Positions 40,955-51,209 of a DNA stretch of 64,000 bases are shown piece by piece. The stretch comes from Diplonema papillatum (lineage: Eukaryota; Euglenozoa; Diplonemea; Diplonemida; Diplonemidae), in NCBI GenBank assembly GCA_030068145.1, contig JAPJBO010000796.1, positions 41,537 to 105,536 on the forward strand, read 5' to 3'. Within the stretch, counting starts at the first letter, position 1. Every line of letters begins with the position of its first letter. The position numbers and the translations under genes are program-made. The notes beneath the pieces are model-generated. The model worked only from the letters and a program-made list of their open reading frames with translations. It was not told where the DNA came from and made no database searches.

Positions 40955-43900
40955 ACGCGCACGCAGCAGTACGGTCCCCGGACCGAGTGAGCCATACGGT
41001 AGTAGCAACAGGGGCCGGCAACACGTTCGTGCACGTGTTCAATGTCTACTGCCCTTCCGGAAACGGGAGGGCGGAGAGCGAGGAGCGTGAGGACATGCTG
41101 GAGAAGATCCTCTTCGCAGCGGCGGATAGCCTCGGTGACGTCCCCATAATGGTGATGGGTGACCTGAACACGGAAGAAGACCGGTCCCCTGTACTGCGGA
41201 AGGCACTAAGGAATGGATGGTCCGACGCAGCGGAACTGCACCATGCGCGTACCGGTGACACACCACCACCACCGACCTTTACCAACGCCCGGACATCGGG
41301 CACGAGGATCGACCGCATACTCCTCAACCGAATAACGACGGGAGCTTTCCGCCAATGCGTCACCACCGCGGTGAACGTGCCGGGACACCGGCTCGTGACA
41401 ATGACCCTGGACATTGCGGCGCTGCGCCAAATCGTGTGGCGATTTAAAGTACCGCGGGAAATCTCTACGGAGGGGGGACCCAAGTGGGGCCTCTCGGACA
41501 CAGAAGCTTACAGGGAAGCCGTACAGAGACTGGCCAACTCCGATTTCGCAGAACGGCTGGCAGCACAGCGAGTGGAAGAGGCCTGGCTCGAGTGGTCACG
41601 AGTCAGTGAGCAGTACTTGCAGGATGCCTTCGGAATCCCTGCGGAAGAAAGGGGAAGAAGTACAGGACGGGGGATAAAGACGTCACCTAAAAGAGTCTGC
41701 ATCACGGCAAGCACTGCGAGCGACGGGTCGGGGGCGGCGAACAGCAGACAGCTACGGCTCCGGAAGGCCATCCACAGGATGGAACGCATCTGCAGCTACC
41801 TTGCGCAACGGCGCGGGCCGGAGGCAGTTCCGCATGAGGTATCCCGTTGCTGGCAGAACAGCAGGCGGCTGGCACAGGCGTGCATGAAAGATGGCCAAGG
41901 GACAGAAGGATTCCCGGATCATGAGGAGGCGAAGCAGCTTCTCACGGCATTGCGGGAAGAGACGAGCAGGCTCGGAAAGGAAGGATCGGCGGCCAGGTTT
42001 ACGAAATACCGAGACAAGCTGAACGAGAGGGCCGATGCGAGCAGACGATGTCTGACAACCATCTGCGCCGGACGCGCTGAGCCGTCGGGGGTGTTGCGAA
42101 AGGGGGCGGGAGTGACTGCAAATGTTGACGAGATGGACGAGGTGCTGAACACTGCGTGGGACCCTATCCTGCGTAAGTACAAGGACGGGCCAGAGCCGGA
42201 GTACGAGCCGTTTCGGGATCGGTTCCGGGATCACATCGGCCCACATATGATGGAAGCCGGAACAATCACGGGGGAGGAGCTGCGAATTCTGCTGAGGAAG
42301 AAGCCGAAGAAAAGCGCGTCAGGGGTGGATGGCTGGCGTATGGCTGAACTGCGGGAGTTGCCGCTCCCCCTGCTGAATGCACTTGCAGACGTCATGAACC
42401 TGGTCGAAGCAACTGGAGACTGGCCGGCAAGCATGACAACTGCGCTGGTGTCGATGGTGCCGAAGGATGAGAGTCAAGACCCGCTGCACACAAGACCGAT
42501 AACCGTCACATCCGCCGTGTACCGCTTATGGGCCTGCCGCAGGCTGGCGGACATAGTTCTGTGGCAAGAGGAATGGATCGAAGAAGGACAGAAAGGCTTT
42601 CGACCGGGTCACCGGATCGAGGACGTCTTGATGGAAATTGGGCTCGAGATGGAGGACGCCTTGTTAGACGGGGAGCCGCTCTACGGTGTGGCGCTGGACT
42701 TCCGGAAATGCTTCGACATGGTCCCGCGAGAGATAGTACTGCGCTTAGCCGAGGACTTAGGATTGCACAATCGGGTTCTCAAGCCGCTGAGGGCTATCTA
42801 CAGACTGCTCGCGAGACGCTTCAAGCTACCATTAGGGGTGGGCAGGGAGTTCAGTGTGACCAACGGTATCCTTCAAGGGTGCCCTGTATCCGTCATACTC
42901 ATCAATGCCCTGCTGTCGGTAGTGATGAAAGCGGTCAAGAAAGAAGCGGAGGGTGTGAGTCCAAAGTCATACGCGGACGACGCCACACTGCTGTCCAGGC
43001 TGTCGGAGGCCGCCCTGCAAAAGGGAGTGGACGTAGTAGACGAGTTCTGCACACTCACCGGGATGGAGCTAAACCTCCAGAAGACGGTCGCGTTCTCGAC
43101 GAGACGTAGGCATCAGTCGACTCTCAAACTCCGCAGCGTGGATGCGCTGCTGCGGTTTAGCAAATCCGTCAAGTGCCTCGGGGTCCTAGTCTCGACGGCG
43201 AAGAATAGGACGGAAAGGTCCGACTCGGAGAGGGTGGAGAAGGCGGCTGCCCTGGCGGAAGGCCTCCGCCATGCGCCGTTCCGGTACGAAAAGCGGGTCC
43301 GGATTGTGCAGTCGAATGTGCTACCGGCGGCGCTGTCAGGCTGCTCTTTCGCGCCGGTATCGAAGGTGGCGATGAAACGGCTGACGACGTCGGTGATGGG
43401 ACTGATCTGGGGTGGATCCAACCCGAAGCGCGCGAGGGAGATGGTCCTAAACTTTCAGGAGAAGGGCCACCTGACGGATCCCGGTACATGCCTAGCATAT
43501 AGGGTGACGACAGCGTTTTACGCGGCGTGCGAGAGGTTGCCACGACTGCTGCCTCTGATGGAGAGCATCCGGGGAAGATACGCCGAGGGGGACCTACCCC
43601 TGGGGCCAGTTGGACTGGCGATGAGGAGCATGGAGGAGTGTGGACACGTATGGGGACCCGGGCCCCTGTCTCGCACGCTGAGGAATGGAGCAACGTATGA
43701 CCCGTTAACCTCGGCACCTTCGAAGAGGGGACATGAAGTTAGGGCGGACTTGAGGGCGAAGACGTGGTCCCGACTGGTGGCGAGGCGGCCGGGATTCGAG
43801 GGCATACAGAGAGCCGACCTGGAGCGGACGAACTCCTTCTGGAGGATGCGTGAATGTCCCGCGCACACCGCGAGGCTTATACGTGTAGCGTTGGCGGGGG

Positions 43901-45666
43901 GGGTGAACACGGCTGAGTACACGTCGCGGATGAGGCAGGCCGGAGCTGAGCCGCAGGCGCCCAGCTGCAAGCACTGTGGAAGCGGCGACACCGAGGACGA
44001 GAAACACGTATTCTGGGACTGCGGAGCGTACTCGCACGTACGGCGACGAGAGGCACATGCCGAGCTGATGGCAGCCAACCGGGCCGACTGGCCCAGATGC
44101 ACGCTGGAACACGGTGTGGTAGTACCCGAGAATGCCCAATTCTCGAGGCGGCTCCAGGAGATGATGGCTGAAATCCTTGCGGAACGGGCTGGGCTCGAAG
44201 CACGTGGCTGGGTGGCCAGGAACCCCACGACCCCCTGGTCGAGAGCGAATGCGATGCCTGCCGAGAAATTTGACCACCCCTTCGCGCGGATTGCCCCGGC
44301 ATGGACGTGGGAGCGGAACAAGACCTGGGGACTACCGACGTTTTATGCGTTGGTAGCGTGGCTGTCGGACATGCAATGGACCGAGAACGGGCAGGCGTCA
44401 ATGCTGGAGCTTGCGATCGACTTTGAACTCTTCTCGGGCCTCAGCATGCCGCTGCACGGGAATGCGCCGAAGGGGGTGAGAGAACGGGGAAACGTCCTGC
44501 GCTGCATGATGAGCGCGTTGGACAAGCTGGCGGCACAGCAAGGGCTGGGAAGCTGCATGAGAGGAGAGAGGGTGTGCCCGACGACGTCGCTGTCGTTCAT
44601 GGGCATCACGGGGATATCGGGTATACGGCCCAGGCCACGCTTTCGCGAGGCACACACGGGGACGATACTTGAGGAACAAGTAAAAGGAAGCGATGTAGGG
44701 ACGCAGTGCCCGACGTACCCTGACTGGACGATCGGGAGAGCGGCGAGGTGGGCCCTGCCTGCCCCACCACAACTACACCCAGACCCCGTGCATATGCCGG
44801 GTGTCGGTATAGAGAAGGCACTCGTCACGTGCGCGACCCATCACAAAGGGAAGTGTGAGGCGTGCAGAGCACTCGTCCGAAGGGACGTTCCCACGGTAGA
44901 GATGTGCTGCCGGCACCATCACCACGCGAACGATGGGCAGCCGATCGCGGTGTGCACAGAGCACAGCACGACGAAGTGCGGCGAGTGCAAGACGGCGGCG
45001 GCGTGTTGCCGCAGCGGGCATCATGCCTGCCGCACGCATGGCAGAGGGACCTGCCAAGAGTGCAAAAGGCTCCCTACGCTGACGCAGAGGCGACCGGCGG
45101 CATGTTGCAGCCGCGGCCACCACCAGTCCAACAAGCCGAACGTCGAGTCAACCCCCGGACGCAACAAGAAGAAGAGGCCCTCCTCACCCACCCAGGTGGG
45201 TGTACAGCGGGAAACGCCAGTAGGAAAGCGAGCGGCGCGAGCGGCGCGAGCGCCGCTCGCGGCAACTAAAAAGGAGACGGCGACGACCGGACGGGCGACC
45301 AAGAGGCCGCCACCAACGCCAGGAACCAGCGAACGACCAGCGCTGAAGAAGAGGGTGCTCGGCACCCCGAAGGAAGGCCTGATCGCCGGCCGCAAGCGGA
45401 AGAAGACGAAGGCGACCACCCCCGACTCAGGGGTGCAACGAAGGAAGAAGAAGGTACCGAGGGCAAGCAGCTCTCAGAAACGACCGGGGACCACGGGCAC
45501 ACCAATGCCCTCGAAAGTGAAAAACGGACACACGTGCCCGCCCTCGTACTCGCCGACTCAGTCTCTGGAATCGCAAGAAAGCCAAACCCCGCTAGCTCCG
45601 CAAATGCTCGACCTTGACGACGCAATGGCAGGTGACGACGTCATCCGATAACCTGACTTTCAAGGC
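40955..45666 (+). mobile_element. Element D: 5'-truncated copy of the A/B family
   Basis: It starts within the endonuclease region of ORF2 (equivalent to about 4030 in B) and ends 15 bases after the ORF2 stop. It is bounded by 52-bp motifs at 40903-40954 and 45667-45718 and lies in sense orientation in the first intron of the GH65 gene. The outer flanks match the uninterrupted locus at 27310-27690. Confidence 0.9.
40956..45651 (+). pseudogene. Element D ORF2, truncated at the N-terminus
   Basis: The frame is open from the 5' junction to TAA 45649-45651. It lacks the AlkB-like domain, the 2A peptide and the first part of the endonuclease. It keeps GDLNTEEDRSP, the whole reverse transcriptase (GVALDFRKCFD, QGCPVS, YADD), the CCHC knuckle, the triple Cys/His block and the basic tail. 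An upstream in-frame ATG lies in the flanking motif, so it is not the natural start. No stops or frameshifts have accumulated, pointing to a recent insertion. Its C-terminus is almost the same as that of element A, including a small Arg-Ala duplication difference. Confidence 0.85.
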
Positions 45667-45718
45667 AGTGCATGCTAATCCATGTGGTTCATGTACTTAA
45701 AAGAACTCAATGCTAAAC
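45667..45718 (+). repeat. 52-bp target motif, copy 5 (3' of element D)
   Basis: It follows the 15-base 3' UTR of D and continues into the hairpin and palindrome region shared with 27509-27690. Confidence 0.88.
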
Positions 45719-45880
45719 AAACATAACGTGGGCGGCGCCGAAGCTTTACCAGCTTCGGCTGACACCATTTGCGCACTTAACCATGGTTAAGAAGAAAACT
45801 GAAAGCAAAGACACAAAGATAGCCCAAAGCATCTGCAGAATAACACGAAAAGCCTCTAGGCAAAAACCCGTTTTCACTTT
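45719..45880 (+). repeat. Right flank of the D insertion site
   Basis: It matches 27509-27680, including the hairpin (45737-45759, GCCGAAGCT..AGCTTCGGC) and the palindrome CTTAACCATGGTTAAG at 45776-45791. Confidence 0.8.
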
Positions 45881-47303
45881 TCTTCTTCGATTGCTCGTCC
45901 AGGTTCATCGCTTGCTGCACCGGCGCTTTCACACGCCGCACTTCTAGTGCTCGTGGCACACCCGCTCACTCCACTTTCGTGTTCCGTAGCGTTGAACATC
46001 GCCCATCTCGCCGCACGCTCCGCCCTTCCACCTCCGTACGTCAGGAAAAGATCCATCCCTCACGCCTCGCCGCTGAACTCGTGCCGTCGTCAGCTGTGTC
46101 TCGAGCACTTCCATCGTCTCCGTACCACCACGGAAGATCGGCCTCATCTCGTACCCCGTGAGGCACGGCGGGGCTCCCACCGTTCTCAGCGACCCCATCT
46201 TCTCCAGCTTCCTGCCTGGCAGAAGCGGTCCGTCACCGTTCGCTCCAGCGCATCCCCGACGGTTTTTAAAAGTTTTGAGAGTACCTCGCACGCATGCTCA
46301 ACGGTGTCCCATCCGTCGTCGCTACGACACTGCCCGGAAGATCCAGTTTGGTCCACACTTCAAAGTCGACGGCGAGGTTTCGAGACGTCTGCGGGTTTTG
46401 AGACGTCACCCGCCACCGACCAGCACATCCCATCCAACCAATACTGCAGCGCCCGGAACCATCTCTCTCCTCCGACCGCCGCGAAGGTCTCCGGTCCCGC
46501 GATCGCTTCGAAACCCGGCCGGCGCGGGGCTTCCGATAGAACATTTCCTGCTCTCCTTACCGCAGCTGATCCTGTCACTACCTCTCAAACCGTGACTCCC
46601 AGTCTGTCCTTCCTTCTCATCCTATTCCTTCCTCTTCGGGGCACGCATAGCACATGGCCGCTCTGCGCAAGTTGGGCCGTAATACTGCACCTTTGTAGCT
46701 CTTCCGCCCAGGGCCGACTGCAGAAAGTGGTCGCCACAAAGAAATTACCCCCCGAAATTCACCGATTTTGGCCTGGACCAGGTGGCTTGTCTCCTGGGGT
46801 CTTTGATCTTGGTACGCTCGAAGTACCCGGAATTGTCCGTATTTTGTGACGAAAAAGTGCAAAGTAGCTTAGAAATGCTCTCCCGGACCCAAGGCTGCAT
46901 CCCTGAAGCACTCAGCGAAAAAACAAGAAACGAAAATACTCGACGTAGCTGCTTCGACTCCGAATGAAAGGGGGGAAATATAGAGGTAAGGGGCAAATAC
47001 AATACAAACACAATCTGATTTGTTCTTCGCTTACACCATCCGTGTTTTCTCACTCAGGACTTTGACCTGTTGTGTTTGTGTGATTTGTCGTGTAGGGGTA
47101 GACCCGCATGACCTCACGTCCGTTCAACACGTGGTTCGGTAGTTACAGCACTTGGGATCCCTTCTGTTCTTTGTCGGGCAGCATCGTCGAGCATTTCCTT
47201 TCAAGCTGGCGCTTATGTAAAAAAAAAAAAAGACACCCCCCCCCCCATGTTGAACTACGGGGGAACTACGGGGAACTGGCCCACCGACCACACCGGTCAT
47301 GAT
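45881..47303. other. GH65 intron 1, middle
   Basis: Long open frames on both strands between 45940 and 46850 show no domain that I recognise. The second copy of dispersed repeat V is at 46930-47220. GAACTACGGGGGAACTACGG at about 47252 repeats the text near 39475. Confidence 0.45.
46930..47220 (+). repeat. Dispersed repeat V, copy 2
   Basis: It matches 26610-26860 with the same internal splice-like borders (GAGGTAAGGGG and CTCACTCAGGAC) and a longer spacer between them. Confidence 0.7.
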
Positions 47304-47305
47304 TA

Positions 47306-48240
47306 AAGGGGGGGTAGACCTACTATCCAGGGGGACCTATTATCCTAGGATAATAGGTCGACTGGTTTTGGAGATAAATTTAACTTTTTAATTATTCAGC
47401 GGCGAGTAAATCTTTTATGGAAGTACCTGCTGTGAGTGTAACACCAGCATACCAAGTGAGAAGAAGTGTGGAAACAGCATAGAATGTAAATGTTGCCAAC
47501 AAGCAAGAAGAGAGAGTGAAAACAAGAAAAAAGAGCTGTTAAAACGGAAAAGAGGCTGATCAATGCTTTCTCAAAGGCCGCGGTTTGGTGTAGTGTGTTG
47601 TGAACCAGCACACTCTGCCGCCCTGTGGGTGCGCTTTGCTTTGCTGGTGCTGTGAAGAGGACGGCTGAAGCGCCGGCTGGTGTGGACTAGTTTCTGTTGT
47701 CTCAGTGCACTCAGCATTGGTCGGACCCGGTGCAGGTGCAACTGGTGCAGATACGGCTGGTATGTCAACCTGTGGGTTGTTCGGTGGCACTTCTTCCTTG
47801 AATTCTACCGCATCCAGTGCAGGGAACGTCGGCCAGGCGGTCGTGGGAGTGCCTTGTGATATCGAAATCCCTCAGTTATGTTAGGGATGAAGCCAGAGGT
47901 GACAGAAAATTTTGCCACAGGGAAGGGGGCTTGTGGCAGCCAAGCGTTCATAGCAATTTGCTTTTCAATCTTTCGATGTCGGCTCTTCCTAACCTAGACA
48001 AGCAGAATTGTCAAAGGGCACCCACCAACACTCGAACGGACAGGTTGGTTTTACCAAACAATAATCAATATCGCGCCGAAGGCGCGAAGGAAAAAAACAC
48101 CACCCTGCAACAAAACCCTGGATAGCCCTAGGATAAGCATTGGATAAAGCCTGGATAATAGCAATTTCTAACGCCACTAGTTTTAATGTTCGCGGAATCT
48201 CCGGAAAAAAATCGGGTGGATAGTAGGTCTACCCCCCCTT
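47306..48240 (+). mobile_element. Non-autonomous DNA transposon with 24-bp inverted ends and TA duplication
   Basis: The ends are perfect inverted repeats: AAGGGGGGGTAGACCTACTA plus TCCA on the left (47306-47329), and the reverse complement on the right (48217-48240). TA dinucleotides flank both sides (47304-47305 and 48241-48242), as for Tc1/mariner-type insertion. The interior is AT-richer than its surroundings and starts with a perfect 26-bp palindrome (47334-47359). No transposase was recognised, so it is probably mobilised in trans or dead. Confidence 0.85.
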
Positions 48241-48401
48241 TAGTCATCTTACAGGTGAAAATGGCTTGCTAGTGCCACTATTAAGAATGACTAGGAACGT
48301 CACCAGTACCCCATCTTTCCCGCCGGTTCAATTTTAGCGCCAGCCTCCAAAAACCGGGGGGTTTTATCTCCAGCTTCAGCTCCAGTTTCTGAGGTTGGAC
48401 G

Positions 48402-48806
48402 TCACGAGATCAGCAGCGACTCCCTCGTTAGCGACAACGCGTATACCAAGGTGGTGGTCGTGTGGCTCCTGCGGCAGGCGCTCGAGCTGCTGGACACGCC
48501 GGGGTGCAACGAAAAGGTGCTTGTGGCCGTCTCAGGGGTCTCGGCCGATGACGTCGCGAAATGTCGAACAAGATGTACGTCTCCATCGACGACACCTGAG
48601 TGGTCGAGCAGTTCAAAGGCTTCTTCGACCTGCCGCCGCTTGACATCGACAAGTACAAGCACCGGTACAAGGACCTCTCCCGCATGGACCTCGTCCTCCA
48701 GGCAGAGTGCGAGTCGCCCGCGAACTACCAAGTCCTCAAACAGGCAAACACGCTGATGCTGTGGTACCTGCTGACGACGGAAGAGATCTGCGATCCCAAC
48801 CCATTC
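48402..48806 (+). pseudogene. Degenerate copy of the 3' end of GH65 exon 1
   Basis: It corresponds to about 39016-39424. Relative to the functional exon it has small deletions near 48430 and 48562 that shift the frame, and a TGA replacing GGA after GACACC. The GT of the splice donor is changed (GAGATCTGC for GAGGTCTGC). It lies inside intron 1 and cannot contribute to the protein. Confidence 0.85.
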
Positions 48807-48899
48807 ACGGCGCACTAGCCATGTACAAAAACAGCATCTTACTAGTGAAACTGGCTTACTAGTGCCGCTGTTGAGGATGACTGGTGCCACTATTAAGAA

Positions 48900-49048
48900 T
48901 GACTCGATGGCTAGTCTAGTAAGATCACCAGTAAAAGACTAGTGATCTTCCTAGTAAGGGGGGTGAAGTAGGATTTGGTTTCCCCCCACAATTCTCTCTC
49001 GTTTTCGTCTGAAGAAACCGTATTGTCAATTCTATCACACACGTTCAG
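48900..49048 (+). repeat. Hairpin-rich intron repeat before exon-2 copies
   Basis: Blocks such as ACTAGTAAGATCACT and AGTGATCTTACTAGT, with TGGCTTCCTAGTGCCACTAT, recur at 48240-48300, 48840-48960, 49300-49480 and 49800-49980. The best hairpin is 49354-49394 (18-bp arms, one mismatch, 5-base loop). Confidence 0.75.
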
Positions 49049-49277
49049 GTGTACGGGATCCTGAAGTCCCTCGGGTACTTGGGGAACCTGCAGAACCACG
49101 TGGTCGACGAGTCGACGGGGAAGCTGTTCGACGCCACCGAGCGAGACTACTACGTCCCGAAGACGAACGATGGGTCGTCCCTGTCGTACATGGTCCACGC
49201 CCACATCGCCGGCGAACTCGGCGACTACACGGAGCAGTGGTCGTGGTACACGGAGGCCGCGCGCATTGACATGTACA
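49049..49277 (+). pseudogene. Partial copy 1 of GH65 exon 2
   Basis: It follows a good acceptor (CACACGTTCAG) and starts VYGILKSLGYL like exon 2. It lacks 15 bases found in the true exon (codons LLRRN) and loses homology after ARIDMY. It then runs to a stop at about 49354. If spliced to exon 1 it would truncate the GH65 domain. It is either a dead duplication or a poison exon. Confidence 0.8.
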
Positions 49278-49555
49278 GAAAACAGAGTGTAATGACGAGT
49301 CATCTTACTAGTGAAAATGGCTTCCTAGTGCCACTATTTAGAATGACTATATGACTAGTAAGATCACTCGTAAATGACTAGTGATCTTACTAGTAAGGGG
49401 TGACTAGTGCCACATCAAGAATGACTGTAGTAACATCACTAGTAAACGACTAGTGATCTTGCTAGTAAGGGGTGAAGTAGGATTTGGGTTCCCCCCACAA
49501 TTCTCTCTCTTTCGTGTGAAGAAACCGTGTTGTCAATTCTATCACACACATTCAG

Positions 49556-49784
49556 GTGTACGGGATCCTGAAGTCCCTCGGGTACTTGGGGAACCTGCAG
49601 AACCACGTGGTCGACGAGTCGACGGGGAAGCTGTTCGACGCCACCGAGCGAGACTACTACGTCCCGAAGACGAACGATGGGTCGTCCCTGTCGTACATGG
49701 TCCACGCCCACATCGCCGGCGAACTCGGCGACTACACGGAGCAGTGGTCGTGGTACACGGAGGCCGCGCGCATCGACATGTACA
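49556..49784 (+). pseudogene. Partial copy 2 of GH65 exon 2
   Basis: Almost identical to copy 1 (including the missing 15 bases) and spaced 507 bases from it. The downstream hairpin repeats are duplicated with it. The true exon follows 500 bases later. Confidence 0.82.
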
Positions 49785-50055
49785 GAAAACAGAGTGTAAT
49801 GACGAGTCATCTTACTAGTGAAAATGGCTTCCTAGTGCCACTATTTAGAATGACTATATGACTAGTAAGATCACTCGTAAATGACTAGTGATCTTACTAG
49901 TAAGGGGTGACTAGTGCCACATCAAGAATGACTGTAGTAACATCACTAGTAAACGACTAGTGATCTTGCTAGTAAGCGGTGATTTGGGTTCCCCCCACAA
50001 TTCTCTCTCTTTCGTGTGAAGAAACCGTGTTGTCAATTCTATCACACACATTCAG

Positions 50056-51189
50056 GTGTACGGGATCCTGAAGTCCCTCGGGTACTTGGGAAACCTGCAG
50101 AACCACGTGGTCGACGAGTCGACGGGGAAGCTGTTCGACGCCACCGAGCTCCTGCGCAGGAACCGAGACTACTACGTCCCGAAGACGAACGATGGGTCGT
50201 CCCTGTCGTACATGGTCCACGCCCACATCGCCGGCGAACTCGGCGACTACACGGAGCAGTGGTCGTGGTACACGGAGGCCGCGCGCACTGACATATACAA
50301 CAAGAGCGGCACGACCGGCGAGGGCATCCACTGCAGCGTCATGGCCGGCAGCCTGACCTTCGTCGCGACGTGGTTCGTCGGCCTGCGGGAGGGCGCGCGC
50401 GGCGTGTGGACGGTGGCCCCGAACCTCCCGGCGCACTGGTCCGGCGTCACGCTACGGCAGAAGATCCAGGGCTACGATTACTGGATCCGGGTCAACCCGA
50501 CGGAGGTGAAGCTGCGGCTCGAAGGCGACGTGCAGCCGAACAAACCGCTCGTCACGTTCAAGATCGCCGGCACTGAAGTCCGCCCAGGCCCGTGGAGCAT
50601 GGTCAGCGTCCAGCACGACTCGCTGTGCAAAATCCTCGAGTTCTACGAGCTTATGCGGCACACCCTCCACCACCGAAAGGTCATGTGCAACAACTACTTC
50701 CTCGGCGGGATCCTGTGCGATCGCAAGCAAGTCGAAGTCCTCCGCCACGCGCACCGCATCCTACGCGACTTGCCGAAGGACAGCCGGAAGAAGGTCAAGC
50801 TGTGGCTTTCTTCGGGGACCCGCGTCGAGTGCGACCTTACGTACGAGATAGTCGAGCTCGAGAAAGACATCTGCCTGATCGACCGGGGTGAGCAGGTAAT
50901 GGTGGACACTATGGTGGCTCCTGGCGTCAGCAACTTCGCGCACTGGGTCAGTCAGGGCGTCGCATTCCTCAGCGACCTGAACCTGCTGCAGGTCAACTGG
51001 CTGACCGACCGCGACGGGACCACCAACAACTACTGCGGGCGGTACAACTCGTCGGTGCAGAGCGTCTACAACAGCATCTGGATCACCCGGTTCGCGCTCT
51101 GCTGCCGCCGGGCCGTGTTCATCACGTCGGCTCCGCTGGCCAACCCCGGTATCATCAACGTCTCCGTCAACTTCGAACATGCCTTCGTG
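50056..51189 (+). CDS. GH65 / HAD phosphatase fusion, exon 2
   Basis: The acceptor CACACATTCAG ends at 50055. The phase is 0, joining LLTTEE to VYGILKSL. The exon completes the GH65 catalytic domain (RDYYVPKTNDGSSLS, HIAGELGDY, TGEGIHCSVMAGS), its C-terminal beta part (VAPNLPAHW, IQGYDYWIRV), and a linker region. It then opens a HAD phosphatase: TDRDGTTNN, with the DxD nucleophile motif at 51007-51015, and VFITSAPL as motif II. The exon ends NFEHAFV before GTATGC at 51190. This HAD type resembles trehalose-phosphate phosphatase and relatives. Combined with GH65, the likely substrates are trehalose and its phosphate, but this is inference. Confidence 0.85.
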
Positions 51190-51209
51190 GTATGCGTGCT
51201 TGTTTGTTG

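Noticed and set aside
40918-40955. ATG giving element D ORF2 a native-looking start
   Set aside because: The ATG belongs to the 52-bp target motif. The element is truncated and has no start of its own.
45947-46849. Overlapping open frames on both strands after element D
   Set aside because: Composition is Ser/Pro/Arg-rich on both strands with no motif. Open frames of this length are expected by chance in GC-rich DNA.
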